The notes under the pieces were generated by a model. That model had not been told where the DNA came from. It saw nothing but the letters and a program-made list of their open reading frames with translations, and ran no database searches. Shown here one piece after another: positions 47,077-56,062 of a stretch of 64,000 bases of DNA; position 1 is the first letter of the stretch; every line of letters begins with the position of its first letter. Made by a program: the position numbers and the translations under genes. Location: positions 97,366-161,365 of the forward strand of contig WGNB01000028.1 of the NCBI GenBank assembly GCA_016124795.1. The letters run 5' to 3'. The DNA comes from Rhodopseudomonas sp. GTDB lineage: Bacteria > Pseudomonadota > Alphaproteobacteria > Rhizobiales > Xanthobacteraceae.

Positions 47077-49095
47077 ATGCCCTTCGACCCCTCGGAACAG
47101 AAGCCCGGTTCGTCCGGTCTCAAGCGTCGGGACTTTCTCAGCCAGACCGGTCTGGCGTTGCTTGCGATGCCGCTGATGGCGCGCGCCGCCTTCGCCCAGA
47201 ACACCGCCGCCGGACCGCCATCCGACACCGCGATCGCCACACTGGCGGTCTATCCGCCGCTCGGCATCGGCCGGGTCGGCAATTCGGACGAGTGGTTCTA
47301 CGCGCCGGAAGTGCCCGGCCTGCCGGCGCTGCCCAATGGCAATTACAAGGACGGCACTCAGCGGATCAAAAAACAGGTGCAGCGTTTCCGCATCTACGGC
47401 TTCAACAAAGCCGGCCAGCCGGTGCGTGAGATCACCGCCAGGGACGGCAAGATCGAATGGACCGTTCACACCGCCAACACCAAGGCGGCGTGGTATGGTT
47501 TCAACAATCCGCTCGATAACGACGAACTGGCGCCCGGCCTGCCCGGCCAGAAACGCAACCAACAATTCATCGCCAACGACGACCGCGCCAGAATGCTGGT
47601 GATCGACGCTGAGCCGGTGACCATTGCCGGCGCAGGCATCAACAAGACCGGCGATATCCGCCGCTATGCCATGATCGGCAAGTTCTGGAACAAGCTCGAC
47701 GTCAAACTCGGCCACTTGCAGACCGACGACGACGGCCGGCTGCTGGTGTTTCCCGGCGACGGCGTATCGCGGTCGGCGGTCGACAACAATCCGATCAGCA
47801 ATTTCTCCGACAATGACGGCTGGCAGGACGACTGGTGCGATGGCCCGGTACAAGCCACCGTCACGCTCAACGACGGCTCCAGCATGCCGGCGGAGAACGG
47901 CTGGGTCGCCTGCAGCGGCCCGGACTTCGCGCCCGACATTCCGCCTTTCGTCACGCTCTATGACGTGTTGAACGACGTCAATATCGAAGCGCAATGGACC
48001 GAACCGCCGAAACCGCCGCTGTCCTTCCGCAAATATATCTATCCGTTCTTCTACCGGCTCGGGCTGATGAACTGGCTGGCGGCGGCGCAGAACCTCGACC
48101 GGCGCTGGATTGACGTCGGCAATTTCGCCGATCCGGATTATGTCGCGCGGCTGGCCAATCCCAGCATCAACAATCTGACGTTCCGACACAGCGTGTTCGA
48201 GGCATTCCGCGATCCGAACGATGCGGGACTGCAACAATACAAACTGCCTTACATGCTCGGCGATGGCATCAATTATGCCGGTTCGCCCTTGCGCTGGTTC
48301 CGCATTCCCAAGGCGCAATATGCAATCCTGAAAGCCTGGGCCGATGGCGACTTCATCGACGACCTTGGCGGCAATGCGCCGGAAACCGTCACCGCCATCG
48401 AACAACTGCCAATCTCGGAACAGCCGGAGGCGCTGACGCGCGCCGCGCTCGATCCCTGTTCCGGCGGGGCCTTCCATCCGGGCGTCGAACTGACCTGGCC
48501 GCTGCGGCACAGAGAGCTTTATCGCGCGCCATTCCGCATCGCGTTGTCGGTCAAGCGCGACGCCAGCCTGATCCAGGACCTCGGCCAGTTGCTGACGCCG
48601 GAAAAGGCCTTCGACGGCTATAAAAACACGCCACCGGCGATCGCGCCGCAGATGCCCGGCGACCTGACGCGCTGGATGGGCCTGCCCTGGCAATGCGACG
48701 CCTTCAGTTGCCAGCAGGTGGTGTTCGCCAACGACTTCCCGAACGCGACCTGGTGGCCGGCTTTGCTGCCGATCGATGTTCTGCCGGAAGTCTTCTACGA
48801 AGCGGTGATCAACGACAAGCTGTCGGCGGCCGAACGGCTGAAGTTCTTCAACAGCCGAGTGGCCTGGTCGCGCGGCGTCGCCGGCATCGGCTATCATGCC
48901 GAGGCAAGTTACAGCGATGGCCTCAACCAGATGGTCTATCTCTGGCACCGCATGGGCTTCGTGGTGAAGCGCCAGTTGCCGGACGATCCAACCCGGCCGC
49001 CGGGCATTCCGCCGATCGTTTATGTCGAGGTCGATCGCGGCTCGATGGACCTGCAAGGCGACGGCAAGGTCTTCCACGGCCCGCCGCGACGATAG
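47077..49095 (+). CDS. LodA/GoxA-like cysteine tryptophylquinone amino acid oxidase, Tat-exported
   Basis: A 672-residue quinoprotein-oxidase homologue. LodA oxidises lysine and GoxA oxidises glycine, releasing ammonia and H2O2, using a CTQ cofactor made from the protein's own Cys and Trp. Those residues are most likely Cys461 (LDPCSGGAFHPGVELTW) and Trp538 (GLPWQCDAFSC). The N-terminal YPPLGIGRVGNS block is a family hallmark. LKRRDFLSQTGLALLAMPLMARAAFA is a twin-arginine signal peptide, so the folded, cofactor-bearing protein should be exported. The amine substrate is unknown. Confidence 0.88.
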   Translation: MPFDPSEQKPGSSGLKRRDFLSQTGLALLAMPLMARAAFAQNTAAGPPSDTAIATLAVYPPLGIGRVGNSDEWFYAPEVPGLPALPNGNYKDGTQRIKKQVQRFRIYGFNKAGQPVREITARDGKIEWTVHTANTKAAWYGFNNPLDNDELAPGLPGQKRNQQFIANDDRARMLVIDAEPVTIAGAGINKTGDIRRYAMIGKFWNKLDVKLGHLQTDDDGRLLVFPGDGVSRSAVDNNPISNFSDNDGWQDDWCDGPVQATVTLNDGSSMPAENGWVACSGPDFAPDIPPFVTLYDVLNDVNIEAQWTEPPKPPLSFRKYIYPFFYRLGLMNWLAAAQNLDRRWIDVGNFADPDYVARLANPSINNLTFRHSVFEAFRDPNDAGLQQYKLPYMLGDGINYAGSPLRWFRIPKAQYAILKAWADGDFIDDLGGNAPETVTAIEQLPISEQPEALTRAALDPCSGGAFHPGVELTWPLRHRELYRAPFRIALSVKRDASLIQDLGQLLTPEKAFDGYKNTPPAIAPQMPGDLTRWMGLPWQCDAFSCQQVVFANDFPNATWWPALLPIDVLPEVFYEAVINDKLSAAERLKFFNSRVAWSRGVAGIGYHAEASYSDGLNQMVYLWHRMGFVVKRQLPDDPTRPPGIPPIVYVEVDRGSMDLQGDGKVFHGPPRR

Positions 49096-49102
49096 CCGGC
49101 CC

Positions 49103-50251
49103 GTGTCGTTGCCCAGCGAAACGGTTGCCGACATCGCGGTGATCGGCCTCGGCATCGCCGGTCGCGCGGCGCTGCTCAGCTTGCGCGACTGCGGTAGCAC
49201 GGTTGTCGCCGTCGCGCCGGCTTCGGTTCAAGCCAATGACGACCGCATCGGCGATTCGCTATCGCCGGCCGCCAATGCCACCTTGCGCGATCTCGGTTTG
49301 GACGACACCTTCTCGGCAACGCCCCGTCGCAACGCCAATGCGACTTATGCCGCCTGGGGCTCAAGCCTGCTCGCCGAGCGCAACGCCATCGTTCACACCG
49401 AGGGAGCGGGCCATGTCATCGACCGCGCGGCATTTGAACGAATGCTGGCGGATGCCACGGCGCAAGCCAACGCGACCGGGCACGACGCCACGCTCATTCG
49501 CACCGAACGCCGCGCCGACCACTGGCGGCTGACGCTGAGCGACGGTCAAACGATATGCACCCGTTTCGTGCTCGACTGCAGCGGACGACGCGCGGCCTTT
49601 GCCGGCGCAGTCACGCAGCGCCAACGCGCCGACCGGCTGGTGGCGGCCTGCGCCTTCCTGACGCAACACGACGACGGCATCGAACCGACCCAGGCCACGC
49701 TGATCGAAGCCGTGCCCGATGGCTGGTGGTACGCCGCCTTGCTGCCCGACAAGCGCATCAGCCTGGCGCTGTTTTCCGATCCCGATCTGTTGCCGCGCGG
49801 CCTGTCGCGCGACGTGGCAATCTGGCGCAACGCACTCAACGCCACCCGCTTCGTCCAACGCTGGCTCGACAGCGCCGGCTATCGCGCCGATACACCGCCA
49901 CGTTTAGCCAGCGCCGGCACCGCCTGGCTGGCGCCAGCCGTCGGCAATGGTTGGGCGGCGGCCGGCGATGCCGCGGCATCCTTCGATCCCTTGTCGTCGC
50001 ATGGCATTGCCAGCGCGCTGTGGTCGGGACGGCAGGCAGCGCTCGCGGCTGCCGAATACCTGCGCGGCAATGACCGGCTTTTGCAGCGTTATGCCGCCAG
50101 CATTGATGCTGCGGTGCAGAATTTCCAGATGCAGCGCGCCGCGATTTACAGCGCCGAACGCCGCTTTGCCGACCAGCCGTTCTGGCGACGGCGCATCAAG
50201 GCGCCGGAGACCGCCCAACCCGATACCACACGCATCGCTAAGGTCTTGTAA
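49103..50251 (+). CDS. LodB-like FAD-dependent maturation protein
   Basis: A 382-residue flavoprotein with the FAD motif VIGLGIAGRAALLSL and the second motif AGDAAASFDPLSSHGIASAL. It belongs to the geranylgeranyl reductase / tryptophan halogenase-like group that includes LodB and GoxB. LodB-type partners are required to form CTQ in their LodA partner. GTG at 49103 lies seven bases after the oxidase stop, so the pair is co-translated. It lacks a signal peptide, so maturation would occur before Tat export. Confidence 0.87.
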   Translation: MSLPSETVADIAVIGLGIAGRAALLSLRDCGSTVVAVAPASVQANDDRIGDSLSPAANATLRDLGLDDTFSATPRRNANATYAAWGSSLLAERNAIVHTEGAGHVIDRAAFERMLADATAQANATGHDATLIRTERRADHWRLTLSDGQTICTRFVLDCSGRRAAFAGAVTQRQRADRLVAACAFLTQHDDGIEPTQATLIEAVPDGWWYAALLPDKRISLALFSDPDLLPRGLSRDVAIWRNALNATRFVQRWLDSAGYRADTPPRLASAGTAWLAPAVGNGWAAAGDAAASFDPLSSHGIASALWSGRQAALAAAEYLRGNDRLLQRYAASIDAAVQNFQMQRAAIYSAERRFADQPFWRRRIKAPETAQPDTTRIAKVL

Positions 50252-50398
50252 CGACTCACAAACCGCGCTGACGCGGTCCTTTGTCACAGAAATACAACAA
50301 CCCACTATCTTTTATGGCACCCCCTTATCCACAGCTAGTTGCCCGACCGCCGACTCAGATAGCAATAACGGCAGTCTATGCGGCAACCGGGGGCTCAG

Positions 50399-50557
50399 AT
50401 GCGCTTGGACACTCTCAATGACCGGGCGGTGAAGTCCGATGAACGGACAACTCAGAACTGCAAGAGCGAGCAGAGCCTGCTGACGCCGGCACGCCGCGCC
50501 GCGCTCGACGCGCTGGAACGTGAGTTCCAGGACCTGCTGCAACTGGCGGCCCGCTGA
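50399..50557 (+). CDS. Possible small protein, 52 residues
   Basis: A short frame from ATG at 50399 behind a G-run. The product is charged and ends in an amphipathic helix (LTPARRAALDALEREFQDLLQLAAR). I recognise no family. Codon bias matches the neighbours. The rest of 50252-50709 shows no other gene. Confidence 0.35.
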   Translation: MRLDTLNDRAVKSDERTTQNCKSEQSLLTPARRAALDALEREFQDLLQLAAR

Positions 50558-50709
50558 CGGGCCAAGGTCCGCACAAACCGCAGGAAGCCTCACCTCGAAG
50601 GCCAAACCTTAAGTGGCATTGACGTTCGCGCTGTCCTCCGCCATCGGCTAATCTGGTCGGGCGCCATTCAGGCGCGCCCATGATCGCCTTGCCGTTTGGA
50701 ATCCGTTGC

Positions 50710-51147
50710 ATGGACACCGAAGCGCTTCGCCGCCTGCATTACGCCGCCGCCATCGCCTGCGGCGTCTTCGCCGCGTTGGCTGTGCATATCCTGCTCACGG
50801 TGTTCGGCGTCGGGCTCGATGCCGTGATGCGCGAGACCGGCAGCCGGCCGCAGTTGATATCGGCCTTGGCCTGGTGGGCGATTGCCGGCGCCGGCTTTGC
50901 CGGCGGCTGGGGCACCGGCGTCTATCTGATCGCGGCCGCCCGCGAGCGCGACTTCGTCTCCCGGCTGGCGCAACGCTTCCTGATCGCAATGGTATTTGCC
51001 GTCGCCACCGCCGGCGGCGTCATGAGCAAGAGCGGCAACGCCGGCGGCACGCTCGACGTCATCGCCGGTCTCGCGGCGCTGACGCTCGGCCTGATCTGCG
51101 CCTATTGCGGCGCGCGGCTGGCTTATCTCAACGCCGAACAGGTCTAG
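50710..51147 (+). CDS. Hypothetical small membrane protein
   Basis: A 145-residue protein with four predicted membrane segments (IACGVFAALAVHILLTVFGVG, ALAWWAIAGAGFAGGWGTGVYL, RFLIAMVFAVATAGGVM, DVIAGLAALTLGLICAYCGARL). ATG at 50710 is preferred to 50680. It lies 72 bases before the crotonase gene on the same strand. I recognise no named family. Confidence 0.65.
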   Translation: MDTEALRRLHYAAAIACGVFAALAVHILLTVFGVGLDAVMRETGSRPQLISALAWWAIAGAGFAGGWGTGVYLIAAARERDFVSRLAQRFLIAMVFAVATAGGVMSKSGNAGGTLDVIAGLAALTLGLICAYCGARLAYLNAEQV

Positions 51148-51219
51148 GCTCACAAGCCTGACGATGCTTGAAACGGCGCGGCGCCAAAGCGCCGGCTTTG
51201 ACGAGGGAGCGGCTATTCC

Positions 51220-51996
51220 ATGGATGACGGTGACGTAAAAGTCGTGCGCGAAGGCGCGGTGGCGACCATTCTTTTCGACCGGCCGCAGGCCCGCAACGCG
51301 ATGACCTGGCGCATGTACGACCGGCTGGCCGCGGCCTGCGCCGCTTTGCGCGACGACGATAGCCTGCGCGCCATCGTGCTGCGCGGCGTCGGCGGCAAGG
51401 CCTTTATCGCCGGCACCGATATCGCGCAGTTTCAGGAGTTCACCACCGGCGAACAGGGCATCGCCTATGAGGAGCGTATCGAGGCCTACCTCGCGGCGCT
51501 CGAGGCGCTGCCGATGCCGACGCTGGCGGTCGTCGAAGGCTGGGCGATTGGCGGCGGGCTGGCGATCGCCGCCTGCTGCGACTTGCGTATCGCCACGCCG
51601 GGCTCGAAATTCGGCGTGCCGATCGCGCGGACATTGGGCAACTGCCTGTCGGTTTCGAACTATGCCCGGCTGGTCGCGGCGCTCGGGCCGGCCCGCACCA
51701 AGCGCATGATGCTGATGGCGGAAAACATCGACGTCGATGACGCGCTCGCGGCCGGCTTCGTCATGGACATCGTCGCACCGGAACGGCTCGACGGGCGCAT
51801 CACCGAAATTTGCGCGACGCTGGCGGCCAATGCGCCGGTGACCCTGCGCGTCACCAAGGAAGCGCTGCGCCGCTTGCAGCACGCCGGCATCCCCGACGGC
51901 GAGGATCTGGTGCGCGCCTGCTACGGCAGCGCCGACTTCCATGAAGGCGTCGCGGCCTTCGTCGCCAAACGCCCGCCGCGATGGACCGGGCGTTAG
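51220..51996 (+). CDS. Enoyl-CoA hydratase/isomerase family protein lacking both catalytic Glu
   Basis: A 258-residue crotonase-fold protein behind GAGGGAG. The oxyanion-hole motifs GGKAFIAGTDIAQF and EGWAIGGGLAIAACCDLRIAT are clear. The two glutamates of classical enoyl-CoA hydratases are replaced: GGGxE reads GGGLA, and GxPE reads GVPIARTLGN. It therefore probably does not hydrate enoyl-CoA by the standard route. Other crotonase reactions are possible. Confidence 0.88.
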   Translation: MDDGDVKVVREGAVATILFDRPQARNAMTWRMYDRLAAACAALRDDDSLRAIVLRGVGGKAFIAGTDIAQFQEFTTGEQGIAYEERIEAYLAALEALPMPTLAVVEGWAIGGGLAIAACCDLRIATPGSKFGVPIARTLGNCLSVSNYARLVAALGPARTKRMMLMAENIDVDDALAAGFVMDIVAPERLDGRITEICATLAANAPVTLRVTKEALRRLQHAGIPDGEDLVRACYGSADFHEGVAAFVAKRPPRWTGR

Positions 51997-52131
51997 GCGG
52001 GCAAAGGCAAGCCTCGGCGAGGACACGAAAGCTGATTTCGGGACGATGGCACCGAGATCGCCGTGTGGCCGAGAGTTTTCAAAAGCAAGCCGCGCCATGG
52101 ACGCGGCCTGCTCACGCCCATCCGAATGAAT

Positions 52132-53787
52132 CTATCCGCTACAATTCGTATGCCCGTCTTTCGGCGCATGGGCATGCACGACGTCGCGAATATTCTCGTA
52201 TCGCTTGTAAAAACGTTTATGGCCCTCATCGTGGCGATTGACGTTATTCCAGGTCAGCCAGTCCAGCAGCTTCTTCTCCGCGGCGGCGACGCCACTGCAT
52301 GACGTCGTATCGTCGGTCGGTTTGATGACGGCCTGTATCCCCTCGCGAACGCGATTGCCGCTGCCGCTCTGGTTGGCAATATCGATATACCATACGCGCG
52401 CCATCAGGCTCTTTTTGAAGAAACCGTCCAGATCCGCGACGCTGGCGGTGGAGTTGCGCAGAAACTTTTCCAGATTTGCGTTGTAACTGCCGATGCCATC
52501 CGTCGATCCGGTCGCCTTGGACATCGATGGCGCAACCCGGTAGGTCAGTTGAAAGGCCTTCACCGTCATATAACGTAACGGCAATTGAACGCAGGCGCTT
52601 TTGGCCTTTGCTTCGTCCAGCAGCGCGTCCGGATGCTGTGTTTTGTAATGATCGACGATTCGCCAGAACATCGAGACGTCGTCACCGGAATTGGCGCCGA
52701 TGTCGATCTGGTGCGCGCCGAAACTCAATCCGCTGTTATCGGCGACGGCGTCGCTCATTTCATAGATCGGATCGTAAGCATTCGCGCCGGACTTCGTGAC
52801 GTCCAGGCCAACCTCGTTCTCCGCAATGGACAGCAAAAGGATCCATTGCTCGAGATTCTTGTCGACACCCTTGCTTTTCAGGAACGCGATAAGTTCTTCG
52901 GCTTCCTTTTTCCGGTCAGCCCCGCTGACGAAGCGCTTTGGATTGCGGAAATGACGCAAGGTCTCCTGCATCAAGGCGTCGGATCGCGTAATGGTTCTCT
53001 TGATGCATTTGGCGTCGGTTTGCCCGGGCACGGCGGTGCATTGATTCCTCTCCTTCTGAACGGCGGCCTTGACGGTGGCGAGAACATCGACATTGCGGCC
53101 GTCTTTCACGAATGTCGCGGGAAGCATCGCGAACTGCGCGTGAGGAATCAGGTCGTCAATACGGCCGCCATGCGCGGCCATGTCTTCGGGACCGATGACG
53201 ATCGTGCTGCTGTCCGGCGTGCCCGTGCGCCGCGTCGAGAATTTTATCGTGGTTCGATTGGTAGCCGGATCATAGTTTGAATCGACGCAAGCGATGCGCG
53301 ATTGAACCGCGTTGCAAGCGAAGGCGCCATTCTTGTTAGTCAGTAGCAGGGGAATGAAACGCGCGCACTTGTTGTCAGGAAGCCTGATCGAAACGATCGC
53401 ACTATCGTTCAGGTTCTCGGACAGGGTTCGCGATCCCAAGCCGCATTTCGGCCCGAGCGCGATCGGCGCGGGGCCTGGCGCGTTGCCACAGGTCGTGGAT
53501 TCCTCAATGACAACGGAGTGTCCGAACGCAAACAGGCTTTTGAAGGCCACCCGCTCGTCACTGACCGGATTCAGGTTCTCGATTTCCTTGTTGAGCTGGT
53601 CTTCGCCACACTTCCCCAGCCACCTGTTCCTAAGCGCATTATCGTCGTGCCTGAGGATCTGAACGCAGGCATTCATATTCTTGCTTTGCGACCAGGCCGG
53701 CGAATGGCCAGCGACCAAGACGGCCCCGCCTGCCAAAATAGCCGCGATATAAATTGTCGTCCGGCGCGGACTTTGTATCGTGCCCAT
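52132..53787 (-). CDS. Secreted protein of unknown function with lysozyme-like motif pattern
   Basis: A 551-residue protein from ATG at 53787, behind a run of six Gs. The signal peptide is TIYIAAILAGGAVLVAGHSPAWS. The N-terminal half has several cysteines (CGNAPG, CGLG, CARF, CNAV, CVDS) suited to disulfides. In the C-terminal half LLLSIAENEVGLD (Glu323) is followed by LSFGAHQIDIGANSG at about 353-368, an arrangement like the catalytic Glu and SxGxxQ segment of lysozyme-fold enzymes. I recognise no family. Base composition is visibly lower in GC than the flanks. Confidence 0.65.
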   Translation of the reverse strand: MGTIQSPRRTTIYIAAILAGGAVLVAGHSPAWSQSKNMNACVQILRHDDNALRNRWLGKCGEDQLNKEIENLNPVSDERVAFKSLFAFGHSVVIEESTTCGNAPGPAPIALGPKCGLGSRTLSENLNDSAIVSIRLPDNKCARFIPLLLTNKNGAFACNAVQSRIACVDSNYDPATNRTTIKFSTRRTGTPDSSTIVIGPEDMAAHGGRIDDLIPHAQFAMLPATFVKDGRNVDVLATVKAAVQKERNQCTAVPGQTDAKCIKRTITRSDALMQETLRHFRNPKRFVSGADRKKEAEELIAFLKSKGVDKNLEQWILLLSIAENEVGLDVTKSGANAYDPIYEMSDAVADNSGLSFGAHQIDIGANSGDDVSMFWRIVDHYKTQHPDALLDEAKAKSACVQLPLRYMTVKAFQLTYRVAPSMSKATGSTDGIGSYNANLEKFLRNSTASVADLDGFFKKSLMARVWYIDIANQSGSGNRVREGIQAVIKPTDDTTSCSGVAAAEKKLLDWLTWNNVNRHDEGHKRFYKRYENIRDVVHAHAPKDGHTNCSG

Positions 53788-54111
53788 CGTTCCCCCCAAA
53801 TGCGATTTGGCGGGTCCAGTATGTCTTGGGGTGAAGGTCCAGGCAATCCGCAACGGCCGTCAATCCGATCAAGCCGAGGCAGCGATATATTCCGATTATA
53901 AATATTTCGGTTTCGCGCCGCCGCCGAATGAATGTCTTTCGCCCTATAAATAAACTCGTCCTCATTCAACACATCTAATAACTCTCGATGGGCACGATCG
54001 ATAAGACAGAAGTTTATGGTCATGCCGCCAGCTCAGGCCAGGACGCACAATGGTCACAGCGGCAACCATCTCTCCTGACTCAAGACCGGGAGGATGGAAC
54101 GCGAAACCTGA

Positions 54112-54234
54112 CGATTGGGGGATAAGGCCGACGTGCTCGACGGCAACGAACACCTCAAATATCCAAAGCGCCGGCACGCGACGATCGGTTCTATGAGCCT
54201 GATGGAGTTCGAGAAGCAGACGAAACTGCCTTAG
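54112..54234 (+). pseudogene. IS3-family transposase OrfB, C-terminal remnant
   Basis: An open stretch of 40 codons ends DVLDGNEHLKYPKRRHAT then IGSMSLMEFEKQ and a stop. This is the recognisable end of IS3-family DDE transposases, normally RRHSTIGYLSPMEFE. An in-frame TGA at 54109 cuts it off, and no other transposase piece or inverted ends are seen nearby. It lies 250 bases from tRNA-Phe. The rest of 53788-54483 has no convincing gene. Confidence 0.75.
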
Positions 54235-54483
54235 GCGCGTGTCAGCCGCACCGGGTGCGGGCCACGTTGCCAAAAGGAATGATCCGTTCGAGACCAATGC
54301 CCTGAGCGCCCACGTCGTCCGGGACGCTGCGCACATCACATATTGATGGTTTCTGGAGCCGGACCGTTTCCCCGGGCGAACCACTCGAAAAAGTATCGCC
54401 TCACCCGTCCGGCGCGCCAAGAGGCAAGCGCGGGGGGCTTGATCGAACTTACAGATTTGAAGAGGCAGCGCTCGTCATGAAAA

Positions 54484-54559
54484 TGGTGCCCAGGGGCGGG
54501 ATCGAACCACCGACACTGCGATTTTCAATCGCATGCTCTACCAACTGAGCTACCTGGGC
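54484..54559 (-). tRNA. tRNA-Phe (GAA anticodon)
   Basis: A complete 76-base tRNA with encoded CCA. Acceptor GCCCAGG pairs with CCTGGGC, the anticodon stem TGCGA/TCGCA encloses TTGAAAA (anticodon GAA), and the T loop is TTCGATC. It marks the edge of the accessory stretch on its 3' side. Confidence 0.97.
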
Positions 54560-54725
54560 CGCCACGGTCTCGGTCTGCCCGCCAGGCGGCGGAAAAACCA
54601 GAGCGCCGCGCCTTATAGAGTCCCTGTCCCGGCCTGTCCAGAACCCCAACGATCCTTTTGTGACAAAGGTTTAGCGCTCCATCCGGGCCCGGTCGGCGGC
54701 CGGCCGGAGGCCCGTCAGACCCCGG

Positions 54726-55313
54726 TCAGAGCCCAATCGCGGCCCGAAACCGGCGTTTCAGCACCTCGCCGTCGCGCTCGGGCAGGACCCGGGGCGGTTC
54801 GACCGCGGCAATCGCCACCCGGGCGAACAGGAGACCCGACAGATTTTTCAACCGGGCGGCGAGATCGGCCAGCGCCACCTCGTCCCGGACGTCGAGGCTG
54901 GCCGCGAAGCCGCACCCCCGGGCAACCGCCAGCAGGTCGACGGCGCCGGCCCCGGTGTGGCTCGGCTGCATGCCGGTTTCGCCGTAAACGCCGTTATCGA
55001 ACACGATCACTGCCAGATTGGCCGGCTGCTGCACGCCGATGGTGGCGAGCGCGCCCAGCCCCATCAGCATTTCGCCGTCGCCGGTCACCACCGCGACGCG
55101 GCGGCGCGGCTGGGCCAGCGCCAGGCCGAGGCCAATCATCGCCGCCCCGCCCATCGCACCCCAGAGGTAAAAATTGCGGTCATTGTCACCGGCCGCCGCC
55201 AGATCCCAACAGGTCGAGCCGAGCCCCGGCACCACCAGCAGATCCTCGCCGCGGTCGGCCAGCAGGGTCGCCATCGCGGCGCGGCGTTCCAATCCGCTCA
55301 CCGGTCCGCTCAT
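54726..55313 (-). CDS. ThDP-dependent decarboxylase, beta (pyrophosphate-binding) subunit
   Basis: A 195-residue protein equivalent to the C-terminal ThDP-binding domain alone. WGAMGGAAMIGLGLALAQPRRRVAVVTGDGEMLMGLGALATIGVQQPANLAVIVFDNGVYGETG holds the GDG...N metal and pyrophosphate motif. The closest arrangement is sulfopyruvate decarboxylase (ComD/ComE) or phosphonopyruvate decarboxylase-like split enzymes. Its ATG overlaps the stop of the alpha-subunit gene. The substrate is a 2-keto acid, not identified. Confidence 0.85.
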   Translation of the reverse strand: MSGPVSGLERRAAMATLLADRGEDLLVVPGLGSTCWDLAAAGDNDRNFYLWGAMGGAAMIGLGLALAQPRRRVAVVTGDGEMLMGLGALATIGVQQPANLAVIVFDNGVYGETGMQPSHTGAGAVDLLAVARGCGFAASLDVRDEVALADLAARLKNLSGLLFARVAIAAVEPPRVLPERDGEVLKRRFRAAIGL

Positions 55314-55840
55314 TTGACCCAGACCTTCTTGCCGATGAGCTCCTGCGACAGGATCAAGGCGGCGATGCGCTCGTCGCCAAACACATGCTGGACGGCGCGC
55401 TCGGCCAGCCCCTCGACCTCGTCGGCTTTGGCGGCGCGATAGATCTGCGCCTCGCACAATTTCAGCACCGGGTCGACGATCGAGCCCATCGGTTGCTGCC
55501 ACGGGTTGAACTCTTCCCATTCGCCGCGCATGGTGATCATCATCAGCAGCGGAAAGCGGCACGAACGCGCCAGCGACAGCATGTTGATGCAATTGCCGAC
55601 ACCGCTCGACTGCATCAGCAACACCGCGCGTTCGCCGCCCAGCCAGGCGCCGGCGGCCAGCGCCACGCCCTCTTCCTCGGTGGTCAGCGCGACATCGCGA
55701 ATATCGGGGTCGGCGCGGCAACGCTCGATCAACCGCGCATGACCGGCATCCGGCACATAGCCGACCTGACGCACGCCGGCGCGCTTGAGCGTCCTGTAGA
55801 GCTGCTCCGGCCAGTCGACGGTCGGGGCGGCCGCGTTCAC
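55310..55840 (-). CDS. ThDP-dependent decarboxylase, alpha (pyrimidine-binding) subunit
   Basis: A 176-residue protein equivalent to the N-terminal ThDP domain. The activating glutamate lies in LTTEEEGVALAAGAWLGGERAVLLMQSSGVGN, which matches sulfopyruvate/phosphonopyruvate decarboxylase alpha chains. Its start overlaps the yacG stop by four bases and its stop overlaps the beta subunit by four bases, so the yacG-alpha-beta genes are one coupled chain. Confidence 0.85.
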   Translation of the reverse strand: MNAAAPTVDWPEQLYRTLKRAGVRQVGYVPDAGHARLIERCRADPDIRDVALTTEEEGVALAAGAWLGGERAVLLMQSSGVGNCINMLSLARSCRFPLLMMITMRGEWEEFNPWQQPMGSIVDPVLKLCEAQIYRAAKADEVEGLAERAVQHVFGDERIAALILSQELIGKKVWVK

Positions 55841-56046
55841 GCTTGTTCGTCCGGATGGCCGTCGGCCGGGCGCAGGCCGTCTTCGTCCTCGTCCTCCAGC
55901 ACCGGCACGGCATAGACGCCGGTCAGCCAGCGGTTGAGATCGATATCGGCGCAGCGCTTGGAGCAGAACGGCCTGAACGCCACCTCGGCCGCCGTGCCGC
56001 AGATCGGACAGCGCGCGCCGGAAGTTTTTCGGTCGATGGCGTTCAT
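55837..56046 (-). CDS. yacG: DNA gyrase inhibitor YacG
   Basis: A 69-residue zinc protein with Cys13 and Cys16 (CPIC) and Cys28 and Cys32 (FCSKRC), followed by the typical DIDLNRWLTGVYAVP and an acidic tail. YacG binds GyrB and blocks DNA binding. In related genomes it follows maf closely. Here two aromatic-type genes lie between them. Confidence 0.93.
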   Translation of the reverse strand: MNAIDRKTSGARCPICGTAAEVAFRPFCSKRCADIDLNRWLTGVYAVPVLEDEDEDGLRPADGHPDEQA

Positions 56047-56062
56047 GCCAATGTGTCCATCG

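Noticed and set aside
47020..49200. 726-codon open frame opposite the LodA-like gene
   Set aside because: Shadow frame, no motifs, and the plus-strand frame has signal peptide and family motifs.
50668..52098. 476-codon minus-strand frame across the membrane protein and crotonase genes
   Set aside because: Spans two supported plus-strand genes and has Arg/Ala-rich shadow composition.
53962..54420. 152-codon minus-strand frame before tRNA-Phe
   Set aside because: Lies antisense to the IS3 remnant and has no protein-like features.
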